Shown here one piece after another: positions 19,612-30,119 of a DNA stretch of 64,000 nucleotides. The translations under genes and the position numbers were made by a program. Source of the stretch: Fasciola hepatica (lineage: Eukaryota > Platyhelminthes > Trematoda > Plagiorchiida > Fasciolidae). Numbering within the stretch: the stretch's first letter is position 1; each line of letters opens with the position of its first letter. The notes under the pieces are model-generated. The model was not told where the DNA came from. It saw only the letters and a program-made list of their open reading frames with translations, and did no database searches. Where the stretch lies: contig CANUEZ040000179.1 in the NCBI GenBank assembly GCA_948099385.1, forward strand, positions 11,922,001 to 11,986,000, in the 5' to 3' direction.

Positions 19612-22251
19612 CAATGAATAATCCCATTGCATTATAGAAAAAGGCGCGATAGCGAACAAGCTCGTTTTCGGTAACTTCATCCTCTGGCTAATACAGTTAC
19701 ATATATATACGATAGGAATGCATATTTTCGGAACAAAATAGAGGGTATTTACAGTATCAAATTAAGATTGGTCAATCAATATTGTAGGTGTTTTGCGGTT
19801 CGGAAAAGGGGTGGGAAGTTGGTTGTTCGTGGTTGGGAAAACTCGGTGTAGAAAGTACATCTGGGGTGGGTTGGCTGCTTCCTGTCACGACTGAAAGGTC
19901 GCGGTCGAGGTCACCATGATTTTGTCCCCCACTTTCCGATCGCGGCCAGGGTAGCTGCAGTGATTTGACAAATCGCTTGTGTGAACAAAGCGATGGATTT
20001 AACAGCCTAATCGCTACTGCCTCCGCTGCTCCCAAAGTGATTTGGCGAACGATCTTCGAAGAATTCACAGGCACTTTGTAAATTATCTTGAAGGCTTCAT
20101 TGTCTACCTGGTGCCCTGTCTCGGCAAGGTGCACTACGATTGCACTAGTTATGGCTCTTCTAGTTCCTGTCCTCAGCCAAGCTGGTTTGTGTTCCTTGAT
20201 TCCTTGGGACAGTTACCGTGTCGTTTTGCCTACATAGCTTGCCGAACATGAGCAAACAAATGAATAGGTTAACATAGAGGAGGAAAGGACAGGCATTTTG
20301 TCTTTGAGATTCATAGAAATCATTGACCGGCTTGTGAAGTGGGCGCGTAGAGTAGCGGCGGGAAATGTACGGGCGATTGCATCCCTTAGGCGCCGAACTA
20401 GTAGTTCGCATTCAACATCTCCTTTGAAGGGAAGTTACATGTGCAATTCTTTCTTCTTGGCGGTGATTATCAATGGTCGCTTGGGTACTTCCGAAATGTT
20501 CTTTTGAATGAAACGTTCCGGATACCCGTTGTTTAGTAATGTTTGTCTTATGTGATGTAATTCCTTACTCACTGTTTCCTCGGAACAGATCTTTCGTATG
20601 CGAGACGCTAGGATCGGACTAGGTTCTGTTTGCGTTTTAGAGGCACGAAACTGGCAAAATGTGTGTATTGGCCTGTCCATGTTGGCTTACGATAGACGCG
20701 GTGGACGAGCTTCCCATCTTCTCTTTTCGTAAAGTTTACATCCAGAAAATGAAAGTTGCCGTCTAATTCCACTTCGGATGTGAAACTGAGCGCACTGTGA
20801 GTCTGGTTAAACTTTTCCATTAGTTCATCTAGGTGAACATGTTTGTCAATCATAATGAAGATGTCGTCCACATACCGGCAGTACCTTGGTAGTCTTGCTT
20901 GGCTATGAAAATGTCGGCAAGTAGGGGTCCCAGAGGCGAGCCCATCGCAACTCCATCGGTTTGTCGGTAAAGCTTGTTGTTGAAGCCGAACTGAACATTT
21001 AGAGTACATCGTAGTAGTAGTTCTTTCAGACTGGCTACCGGAATACCAACGTTTATTTCATTTTCGATTATATATTTGCACAAATATTCGATGGTTTCTA
21101 GAAGTGGGACGCTCGTAAATAGTGATGTTACGTCCAGAGATGCCATTTAAAGTCCTGTCGTATTTTGTTCTTTTATTAACTCTACGAACTGAAATGTGTC
21201 ATTAAGGCTGTATTGAGCAATGCTTCTGCGCACTGGTTCCAGTATATCAGCGAGCCAACGAGCAGTAGAGTGGTAGGGAGAAGTGCTCATATCAAGTATA
21301 GGTCTTGGTGGTACTCCCGATTCATGTATCTTCGGTAAGCCATAAAGACGAGGAATACTAGTGCCAGTAGGTCGTAACTGTTCATAATTGCCATTCGAAA
21401 TATAATTCTGATCTTTCAATAGTCTCAGGGCTGCAGTTAGTTGTTCTTCCACTGTCTTGGTTCTGTCCTTCTCTCCTTTGGATTCCGTAAATTTTGTCGA
21501 GTCACTTAGAATGGTATCCATTTTATCAATGTAGTCTTTGCGATTCATTAGCACAACTCCGGAGCCTTTGTCAGGCCTGGCAATAACAATGTCTTTATTT
21601 CCCCTTAGAACTCTTAACGCTTCCCTGTGTCAGTTACTGACAATGCTTCTAAGTTTCCTCTGGGTTCGATGGTATTGATAAGAACAGTCAACAAGGGAGG
21701 GTTTGAAATCTTCAATCGCCTCTAGTGACGTTGCTGTTAGTGAACGAGTTTGAGCGTATAAATTTTCAAACTGCACTTCTACATCTAGTTGATCATTCCT
21801 CAGCGTTGGACAACAGAAACTCAAACCTAGTGATAACGCTTCCAGAAGTGGTGCATCCACAAACAAACTAGAAAAGTTGTGTACATACCGCTCTGGATTA
21901 GTTGGGAGATTGGTCCGTGGTTTTGACTCGTTTATAGTGTCCTGCAGTTTGACGATCTTCTTATCGATTCGTTTTGTGATCACATCAGTAACGAAACGCT
22001 CAAACCGGATGCGTTGGTATTCGTCTAGGCCATCGAGAACATGTCTTCTTTGTGCGCTGTTTCGTTCAAACTGCTGTGCGTTCATTCGTAGAGTATCCAT
22101 TTGATTTCTCGCGTGACGTTTCAGGGTAACTGAATCGGGTCTTATTCGGGCACGTCTCAGTGATTTCCAATAGGTCTTCGGAAATTCATTCCTTTGGATG
22201 CAGCTGTCAAGAAAATTGATCATTCCTCTCGTTTCTGCAAGTCTGGTCTCG
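19612..22251 (-). mobile_element. Penelope-like element, nearly complete, 5'-truncated
   Basis: Reading from 22,251 leftward, domains follow the Penelope order. The N-terminal linker comes first (WKSLRRARIRPDS; KRIDKKIVKLQDTI; YVHNFSSLFVDAPLLEALSL). Next are DIVIARPDKGSGVVLMNRKD (near 21,540-21,600), IPRLYGLPKIHESGVPPRPI (about 21,290-21,360) and MASLDVTSLFTSVPLLETI (about 21,090-21,146). RT boxes GVAMGSPLGPLLADI (about 20,913-20,960) and RYVDDIFIMID (20,846-20,880) follow. Last is a GIY-YIG endonuclease remnant, SCSASYVGKTTR (about 20,218-20,258), with tail HLAETGHQVDNEAFKIIYK. Damage is light: two in-frame stops (near 21,630 and 21,147) and frameshifts near 20,880, 20,610 and 20,400. It is therefore younger than most elements here, though it cannot encode an intact enzyme. 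Open-frame sequence beyond 22,251 is antisense R2, not Penelope. Confidence 0.9.
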
Positions 22252-24500
22252 AAGATGTTTGACTTGGTCTTCCATGATACACTCCCCAGAGTGGCGCAGA
22301 CAGCTGATTTTCCGGATTTAATTCTGGTGTAACAGACTGCTAGTAGTCGTTGAAATACGCGTAACACAATCCAAAAAACGCCAAGCATCCAATCGTGGGT
22401 TTCAATATGGTTCTTTATAAAACAATCGTAAATATAACACGGAAACTATACAAACCTCAACGACAACCACTTCGTGAACTAGATTCGGCAAATTCAGGAT
22501 CGCTTGAGGTTCAGGTGGTCAAGTCAACTAAATGTCTATGGAAAATGTGGTTCAAAGGTCACAGGACAAAATCAGTGCACGCACCAGTCAGCGATCGTTC
22601 ACGGTCAACGCCCGATGCGCGGTTCACTGAATGTGCAGGTGTGGCACAAAACGTCAATGGAAAACAAATTTTGGGTGAAGATAGGGAGGCCAGATCGATC
22701 TTGATTTAGAGCCTCGAGTTTCGTTGTTTTGTCGATTTCAGGTGGGGTATCTAATCGACGAATAGGAAATGCACTCATATCAGTTACGTGCTGCCAAGAT
22801 GTGTGCGAAGGGGATCTGTTATTTCCTGTGCTATGTATTGCGGCACGGACTAGGTGATTACCATCTCCTGTCCTGATACTGATCTTATCGCTGGCAGGAT
22901 GCTTGCCAATTATCTAGCGTATGCCGATAATCTGGTCCTCTTCTCTAGGAATGCTGATTGACTAGGGAAACGCTCTGTCGCTCTCCCTACAGCTTTGGCG
23001 GACGCTGAGGTGAACATCAGTAATGACAAATCAGTCGGAATCACGCTGCTTAATCATCGCAAACCCAGACGCTTGATCTTATAGCCTGCCACTTACGGGA
23101 CCGACGAAAAGTTGTAAAACCTCTTGGTTTTGGTCAAACGCTGAAGTATCTTGGCTTGGCATTCAACTGGAAAGGACGGGTACAACCACGTTCAACAGGC
23201 AAACTTGAGTCAGTGTTGTAGTACATTACTCAGGCTCCCCTAAAACCGCATCAGAGTTCGGACATCTTGGCTCGGTTCACTCTTCCATAGATCTACTATG
23301 AATGGTTCTTTGTATCGATCACCGGCGAACACTCAAACGTATGGACTTCATTGTTTGCAAGGAGGTACGTGCTTGACTTAGCCTAGCGCTGACCTATTAC
23401 GCGAAGAGATCGGCCGGAAGGTGGGGACTTCGCAACCTATCAATTTCAATACCTCTGTCTCAAGTGGCGTGTGTGGGACGCCTGGTTCTTCCGTCTCTGG
23501 ACCAGGCACATTGGCCGCCTCTGCCAGTATCTTTCATCAACGGATTTGACAAACCAATCCTCCAGTCAGAGTGGGCCTTACCATATCTGCCATTAAACGT
23601 GAAACGGCTTCTACCTGGACGAAGGATTTGCTTGGATCTTGTAATGGTCGTTAAATGCGCTGTTTTTTGATGGACAGCGCAAGTTTCCACTGGTTTTCCG
23701 GGGGCAGTGAGGCTAAACCAAGACTCTCACTGAAGACAACAAGGTTAAGTGGTGGTCCTCCCCCAACCAAAGTCCGACGGGCTTGAGGAGGTGTGTTCCT
23801 TACTGAAGAACTGAAGTGTCGCGGAGAGAGTGACACAGTGGAGTCAATTGGTCATGCCCTCCAATTTTGTGCTGTCAAACACGAGGTTTGCTGCAAACCG
23901 TACAACAAATTCGTGTATCGAATTGGATCCTATCTGTCATGGAAAGAACTAGAAGAAATGGTTGAGTCCTTCATTCCTCTGGAGTGAACGTGCTACTAGC
24001 AGAATATGGCTGCTTGCAAAGAGGGCTCCGGATATCTATATGATGGTTAGAAGGTCGAACTGGAACAGTACTCCATGCCTGTGTAGGTACCTGTACATTT
24101 CCGACTTTTTCCATGATTTTCAATGTCCTTTGGTGCGACACTCCTTTGTTGTACCGACGTTTTAATGTAAAAACACACACCTTTTGGTCGTCACCACCGC
24201 GCAATACAAAAAGGCTGTAAATAAACCTTTAATTCTGGCACGGTCTCATCTTCTGGTTCGGATTGTCTTGGAATCATATCGGTCGGAACTAACTGCGTGA
24301 AACAAAACATTTTAGAAGCTTCAACGGCGTCTCTTGGCACTTCGCTCAATACCATCCTGTTCTGTCCAACGGATGGCTGTCAGACCGAACTGAGCTGAAG
24401 ACATTGGCGGATATTGGCTCTTCGACACTCATCTCCTGATCACAAGAACATTGAACAACTGTGAGTTTGAGTCACACCCTTTGTTTCATTTTTAATTCTT
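22252..24500 (+). mobile_element. R2-like LINE copy B, 3' part
   Basis: Resumes exactly in the RT motif A segment KMFDLVFHDTLPRVAQTA (22,253-22,306). It continues with LAYADNLVLFSRNAD (about 22,913-22,960), where Asp to Asn again alters the second catalytic Asp, and the 'GGwGLRNLS' thumb (about 23,410-23,440). After the point where copy A ends it carries LKCRGESDTVESIGHALQFC with a following H and C (about 23,811-23,880), the R2-type CCHC finger, and GSYLSWKELEEMVESFIPLE at 23,928-23,984. The restriction-like endonuclease should follow, but I could not recognise its catalytic residues in 24.0-24.5 kb. The 3' end is therefore a guess. Confidence 0.75.
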
Positions 24501-24880
24501 AATGTACATACCATTTTGGCCTTTTTATCACCGCACGCTCCTCCGCCCATCTTAGTTTGCTAGTGTCGTCTTAGATATTGTTGACAATAATTTAGTGTAC
24601 CACATAGACAGAGTAGTACGCTACACCTGCGATCGAGAATGAGAACCCTGGGCAAACCATAGGTGAAATTCAAGCGTTATCCTATCATCATCTCTAACGT
24701 TGGTCTCTTGTACAAACGGTCTGGCTATAGTCTGAGTCATCTGGGTTCTGGTCGTTTTGGAGTTAGCGAAAACGTGTCGATTTTGCAATACTTGGATTGC
24801 TTAAATTCTCTGTTGTCTATCAGAATGGTCTCAGTCTGGCCAGGTTCTTAAGCTGAACATAAGATCAATTTCACACACGG
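24501..24880. other. Spacer, nothing assigned
   Basis: Between the presumed R2-like 3' end and the inverted start of the next Penelope-like element. Only a short unassignable frame at 24,663-24,851 is seen. Confidence 0.35.
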
Positions 24881-24899
24881 TGTACTGTACTGAACCCTG

Positions 24900-25036
24900 C
24901 CAGGAAGTATTGATGAAAAGTTATGGATAAATTTCATTGGATCAGAGGGAAACTCACCAACTGGCTTCGTAGGATTGATAAGTTTTCCCAGTGAAACGAG
25001 TTTTCGCTGGGTCTGTTTGTCAACTATTGTTTCCAC
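24900..25036 (-). mobile_element. Inverted 5' segment of Penelope-like element
   Basis: The minus strand encodes VETIVDKQTQRKLVSLGKLI, then NPTKPVGEFPSDPMKFIHNF. This is homologous to VTDVITKRIDKKIVKLQDTI and 'NPERYVHNFSS' in the N-terminal region of the element at 19.6-22.3 kb. In that element this peptide lies directly upstream of the residues that here begin at 25,046 on the plus strand. So the segment is inverted relative to the rest. Similarity ends after HNFSS near 24,900, taken as the border with flanking DNA. Confidence 0.8.
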
Positions 25037-25046
25037 GTGGAAACAA
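25025..25046. repeat. 22-bp perfect palindrome at inversion junction
   Basis: attgtttccac followed by gtggaaacaat, centred at 25,035/25,036. It sits exactly where the inverted 5' segment meets the forward part of the Penelope-like element. Confidence 0.9.
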
Positions 25047-27250
25047 TAAGTTTGGACATAACTTCGCTCGAAGTGTTATCACTAGGACCTAAGTTTTGCT
25101 GCCCTAGAAATAAAGGGAAACAAATGGATATAGAAGCTGAATTTAGGAATCTTTTTGCTCAACTCACAGACCTGAACTTATCGTCATTACAAGAGTTGGA
25201 GAAGCTGAAGCCCACTCTCGTTAAAGCTTGCTATCAATACCGGGACAACAAACCGTCAACAAAGAGCATAATAACGACGGAGCATTTGAGGTGCCTGAAC
25301 AATTTACAGACAAATAAAGATATTATTTTATCAATAACCGACAAAGGCGCAGGCCTCGTGATTCTTGATAAATTCACCTATATAGAAAAGATGAAAGCAA
25401 TATTGAGTGACATCTCCAAATTCACCAAGGCCTCCAATGAGAAGGATAAAACGATCCAGGTAGAAAGGTTTATCTCCAAGAGATTACGATCACTGAAGCA
25501 GAAATGGGTCGTAGATCCAACCACATTCGAACGGATACAACCAACCGAGACGATAATTCCTAGGCTGTAGGGCTTATCCAACGTCCACAAAGAAGGCGTA
25601 CCGTTAAGACCTATTTTAGACATGTGTAACTCACCCTACCATGCAGTAGCCAGGTAGCTAACTGGCTTATTGGAGACAGTAAGAGCTGCAATCGCAAAAC
25701 ATAGTTTACGAGACACTTTCGATGTCGTGGACGGTGTTCGAAATATAAATCCGAGAGAGAAACAAATGTTCACAATTGACGTCATCTCATTGTTCACTGG
25801 CGTACCGATCAGTGAAACTATTAACTATCTGTGCGACTACATTCAAGAAAAAACATCGTCGTAGACCTTCCAGCGGACGAACTGAAACAACTTCTCTTTG
25901 TTCGCACGTTTAACGTGCAGTTTAAATTCAATGACGAAATCTATCGTCAAAAAGGTGGAGTAGCAGTGGGGTCGCCTTTGGGACCACTATTCGCCGATAT
26001 TTTCATGGCGAAAATTGAGAATAATCAATTGCAGTCGACCATCAAATAATGCGTACTTTATAAACGCTATGTGGATGATATAATGTGTGTGGCAGACGAC
26101 ACCATGGACATTAACTTTATGCTAAACATGTTCGGCACAGCCCATCCTAATATCCGGTTTACAATGAAAGAAGAGGCAAACAGTGAAATAGCTTTTCTAG
26201 ATGTGTGCCCAAGTCGGCGAGTGGATGGCTCAGCTCAACAATCAGTGCACAGGAGAGCAACGTGGAATGGGCAGTTTATTCACTTTGAACGTTTCGTGCC
26301 ACTCAAGTTTAAGCGCAACTAAATCCGTTGCCTGATTAATAGAGCGCGCAAAATTTGTACTGAGGACACACTGGACAACGAACTTCGTTCTCTGCCCAAT
26401 GTGTTCCTGAAAAACGGATATCCGGATCGTTTCATTGACAAGACAATGCGACAAGTGGAGGGAAGAGCGAAGACCACAGTTGTCCCAAAAAAGTCAGTAT
26501 ACATCCGCCTGCCGTTCAAAGGTGATATCCCAGCGGATATCATACATCGCAGATAATCAGGAGCCGTCGACAAAACATCTTACGCGGCAAAGCTCCATAT
26601 TGTATTTACATCAAAGCCGTGTGTGTATTTACGATTAAAGGATAAGGTGTCTGATTCTATGGCCTCTTTCTGTGTGTACTCCTTTACTTGTTCCTGTGGG
26701 ACAACGTACATTGGCCGTACGACCAGACACTTATCCGAACGGGTCCGTGAACACCACCCAGCTTGGTTGAACACTGGAGCAATCAAAGTAATTACGAGCG
26801 CTGTGTGTTCACACCTTGTTCAGCCTAACCACTCAGTGAATGTGACCAAAGCATTCCGCCAATCTACAAAGTCCGAAGTGGGCAATCAAGACTGATCAAG
26901 TGCCGTGTTCTAGCCACAGCGGAAGCGGTATGCATTCCTCTCTACAATCCCCCATTGTGCGCCCAAAAACAGTTCGTGCAAGCGCTAAGGCTTCCTTGGC
27001 CCACTCCCTACCCACAAACTAACCACAAATCCGTTGATCAGACTAATGACACTGCAGACACCCACTCACGATCCAGAGACGGATCTAGGTCACGCATGTG
27101 AGATTTGATCCCCTCTCCCTTACTTAATTTTGACTCATCGCCTTATCTTGATTTCTGTTCTGTTCACTTGACATTGTTCATATAAAATGTGATGTAATGG
27201 CATGATTACGAACCAATGAAAACGAGCTTGTTTGCTACCTTGTGTTGTTC
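25037..27250 (+). mobile_element. Penelope-like element with RT and GIY-YIG endonuclease
   Basis: The forward part starts at SLDITSLEVLSLGPKFCCP, with a 177-codon frame to 25,570. RT elements follow: ILSITDKGAGLVILDKFTYI (25,340 onward), MFTIDVISLFTGVPISETI (25,767 onward), GVAVGSPLGPLFADIFMAK (about 25,956-26,012), KRYVDDIMCVADD (26,062-26,100) and EIAFLDVCPSRRVDGS (26,187-26,235). A GIY-YIG nuclease, CSCGTTYIGRTTRHLSERV, lies at 26,692-26,750, with HHPAWLNTGAIKV after it. Breaks include TAG near 25,568, TAG near 25,656, a frameshift/stop near 25,862, TAA near 26,047 and TAA near 26,321. The 3' end near 27,250 (gcttgtttgctaccttgtg) matches the termini of the copies at 6,970 and 15,463. This copy gave the clearest nuclease reading in the window. 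Confidence 0.9.
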
Positions 27251-27394
27251 TCCATGTGCTCTGTGGGTTTATTCGACAGAACTGAGGCAGTCCACAGGGT
27301 CTTCAAAAAGCCCAGGCAACAGTAGACAGAAGCGCTCGTGAGGGTTATACACGAGCTATCTAAGTGGTTTACAAAAGAAGTCTATTTATGGAAA

Positions 27395-27662
27395 GCGTTT
27401 TGACCAGTCAACAGTCAGAAGTGATTGCCTGAGGGAACACACAAGAGTGATGATAACAAATGGAACAGCATTCCAATGAGATATATATATCACACAATTA
27501 CTTGCGAGTAGTGTGTGGGATTGATGAATACTTTTGTTTAGCTGACTGTCCTTCGAACTCCACCTTTCACGCACAAACCCCAGGTCATTCGACCAACCTG
27601 AACTAGGAAGCACCTGACTCGAGTTTCGCTCTTGTCTGAGCTCATCAGTGGTGCATATCCCC
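27395..27662 (-). repeat. SINE family A, 3' part, inverted
   Basis: The minus strand carries the body and 3' tail of the SINE found complete at 61,010-61,500: the hammerhead segment, 'tgacctgggg/aggtttg.gcgtgaa', and a tail to about 27,395. The tails of the two copies also share antisense peptide similarity (LPSSGWSNDLGF versus LPSARWSDDLRF), which supports homology over the full tail. The tRNA-like head is missing, because the copy is cut at 27,662 where the opposite copy begins. Confidence 0.75.
27610..27654 (-). ncRNA. Hammerhead ribozyme motif (SINE A, inverted copy)
   Basis: On the minus strand: gcacca, then CUGAUGA (complement of 27,642-27,648), stem II GCUC/GAGC around a six-base loop, GAAA (complement of 27,624-27,627), minimal stem III cucgag, and cleavage triplet GUC. 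Stem I pairs over five bases, with an A/A mismatch next to the cleavage site. The core is canonical. Confidence 0.75.
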
Positions 27663-27667
27663 CACCA

Positions 27668-28012
27668 GATCAGGCCCTGGGAGACATTCGCTTGGAGTTA
27701 GCGGGGCTGGTACCGTGTCTCCATTCGAAGCTGTCGGGCATCTCTGGCTGTCCTAGAGGTCGACATCTGAACAAGCTTACCTTGGCGATTCGGATCAGCC
27801 CGGACGGGAGCGGAGTGGCGCAGTGGTGACACACACGCCTTCGGGGTGAAAGGGCCCGGGTTCAAACCCTGGGTGTGGCAGAGGATATGCACCACTGACG
27901 AGCTCAGACAAGAGCGAAACTCGAGTCTGATGCTTCCGAGTGCAGTTTGATCGAATGACCTGGGGTTTGTGCGTGAAAGATGGAGTCCGAAAGTCAGTCA
28001 GCTGGACAAAAA
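27668..28012 (+). repeat. SINE family A with hammerhead, forward copy
   Basis: Head near 'cattcgcttggagtta', A box gtggcgcagtggt at 27,815-27,827, B box ggttcaaaccc at 27,859-27,869, hammerhead at 27,889-27,933, and a body ending near 'gagtccgaaagtcagtc'. It lies head to head with the inverted copy on its left, so the two together form a long inverted repeat. Confidence 0.85.
27889..27933 (+). ncRNA. Hammerhead ribozyme motif (SINE A, forward copy)
   Basis: Stem I 5' strand gcacca is at 27,889-27,894. Core CUGACGA (27,895-27,901) fits CUGANGA. Stem II gctc/gagc (27,902-27,905 with 27,912-27,915) has loop agacaa. GAAA is at 27,916-27,919. Minimal stem III cucgag and cleavage triplet GUC end at 27,927. 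The stem I 3' strand tgatgc (27,928-27,933) has one A/C mismatch. Type I architecture. Confidence 0.78.
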
Positions 28013-29850
28013 TTTGATCATAGAGGGGTGGCCAAGTTCAGTCATTCACACCGGTAAGGCAGGTGGCGGGGAAAGGATAATTACGTCCAAGCACTAGGCC
28101 TTGTTGAGTAACCCAGAGAATTATGACCTAATAACTGTACGGGCTTGTGTATGCAGATTTCAAAACAGGGTGGTAAGGTTTCGTAAACCATGAAATCCGT
28201 TTAGAATCAGAGTTCAATATGAATAAATTAGATCAACAATTAGAGCCATGAAAACTAATGTCAGTCACAGAAACAAGGTTAAAATTCGGCACGCTTTGGG
28301 TTTGACCAAACAAATTAACACGTGGGAGTGGAAGCGAGGAGATGGTGGTCGGCGTGGTGACTATTGACCTTAGCTCATGGACAACAAGGAAACTGTTTGG
28401 TAAACACAAAACCAAATTTGTGATGGATGGCACGGGATCCGAACTAAACCAGTTAACAGGAGTTTCCTGATTTGGCGAGCTGAATTCCCATGTCCATTTT
28501 CAATAAATCTTTGCACATGGGATGAGTCGTAATTCCTGTCCGTTAAGTTGCTCTAAATTTGAGGACGGCGGAGGTTAAGCCATCTGAAATCACAGTAGAA
28601 GCTGATTTCGAGATTCCAGGTGAAAAGACTTCTGAGGAAAATGGCTCTCTATCTGGTTCTTTTGGCCGGGATTATTGTCCGTATAAAAGCCGGATTCCGT
28701 TCCGGAGAAGTCTGCTATCAGTGACACAAAGGAACTGGTGGACAAGTGTCTCATTCAGCCGTTGTATCTCTTGATTGATCAGGACGGAGTGTCGTTTCGC
28801 AGAAGCCTGGTCGTCTAATTTATAGGTATGTTCTTTTTGTCTTCTCAGACTTCAGCAATCCGTGACTAGTTTCTACAGGTGAGTTTTATTTGTTTTGTCC
28901 TGACGAATGAACAGTGTGAACGAGGATCAGTTTTGAGTCTGATGACAATGAGATCGCGGTCACTCGTTGGAACACGAGCTCTCAATTGTTTGCGAAAAAG
29001 TTCGAGACGGTTGGTGATAATTCTGACTAAAACAACTGACAGAGGTCACCTAACCCAAAGCGAATAAGGGATACGTAGGCGCATGAATAAAATCACCGAC
29101 CAAGAACAGGCTGATGTCCCTCTGGAAGCAAAAGTGAGCTATGTACAGATTACTGATCACATCACCGTAAAAAGGGGAGAATTAATGACGATATTCAACA
29201 AATACGAAGTCAGCGCTAATACAGGACCACTCGGAATTGCAATTCCGAGTGCATCATGATGTAATTACCCACACTGTAAAGACCTGGAGACGACTGAGTG
29301 TGAAAGTGGGGAAATTTCAAGAACAAAATTATTGTATATAATCATAACTAATTAGCACTTAACCTTAGACAGTTTTTGTGTTACTGGATGCCACAGGGAT
29401 GTCCGTTATTTCTCTGCTTGCGGTAAAGATATTTGGTTTCCGCAAATTCCAAAGCGCTTTTAATTGCTCTGCTTGTGGATGGTTGAACCTTAGCTCCTCT
29501 AGCTGGCATGGTGTCTGGCGTCGCTTTGACACGTAAACGTGATCGACATAGTTTCGGTAGAAACCATCCTTCAACTATCCCACTAACTTTTGCCGTCTTT
29601 TGGCAACCGTCAGAACTTTTGGTTCGTTACCCGTTCCTTAGGCCATTCTCGGGATCTAGTTAGTACCTGGTAATCCGGATTAATAAGCTAGTAAGCTGAT
29701 TGGGTTTTCTAATTTCTTTGCAAATCTTCGAGGATCTGTAGACCATATTATCCAGTCTGGTCGGCGGCAACTCATTTCTTAATCAGTTTTTACATTTTTT
29801 CACTGCCTTAGTTATTTTCGTTTTTCGAGTCGTTTCAGATTGCTTTACCA
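28013..29850. other. No confidently assigned feature
   Basis: Several peptide-like readings exist, for example around 28,559-28,800 (AEVKPSEITVEADFEIPGEK) and 28,920-28,990 (FESDDNEIAVTRWNTSS). They occur in different frames, with stops and no consistent splice signals. I recognise no family. It may hold eroded exons or old transposon DNA. Confidence 0.3.
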
Positions 29851-29869
29851 TTTGCAGTATGACCCGAAG

Positions 29870-30073
29870 TTTTACTGACACTGAGGTGAATGCAATTGCC
29901 GTCCCGTTTGCACCGCTCCGCGAAGTGACCCCAGGGCTTTGGTTGAGCGGCTAGAATCAGCTTACGCTCTGCGCAATGTGAATACGGAAAACAGCAGATT
30001 TCACTACATGGGCGCAGTTCTTTCTCCACACATCGTCCACGAAGTGCAAGGTGTTTTGAAATCAGAATAACCC
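29870..30073 (+). pseudogene. Ty3/gypsy gag fragment (N-terminal capsid)
   Basis: The frame in the 29,937-30,070 region reads LVERLESAYALRNVNTENSR, then FHYMGAVLSPHIVHEVQGVL. It corresponds to the 'LWFARLESaF.l.nvtt..trF.y.va.L.p.i..EvrD' opening of gypsy capsids. It belongs to the same broad family as the gag fragment at 4.26 kb but covers an earlier part of the domain. It ends at a TAA near 30,068 and is followed by the 3' end of an RTE-like LINE on the other strand. Confidence 0.75.
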
Positions 30074-30119
30074 AATCCTAAGGTTGGCATAGTAGCGGTG
30101 GCCATTAGCCGGAATGGAA

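Larger units (their letters stand above)
15463..23672. repeat. Large duplicated block, copy B (interrupted)
   Basis: Collinear counterpart of 6,970-12,557, lengthened by the Penelope-like insertion at 19,612-22,251. The spacing between corresponding points is about 8.48 kb left of the insertion and about 11.1 kb right of it, exactly the difference made by the 2.64-kb insertion. Confidence 0.85.

Noticed and set aside
22252..22388. Start of the 252-codon minus-strand frame as the Penelope N-terminus
   Set aside because: Sequence beyond 22,251 aligns with copy A of the R2-like LINE on the other strand; the frame merely reads through the insertion border.
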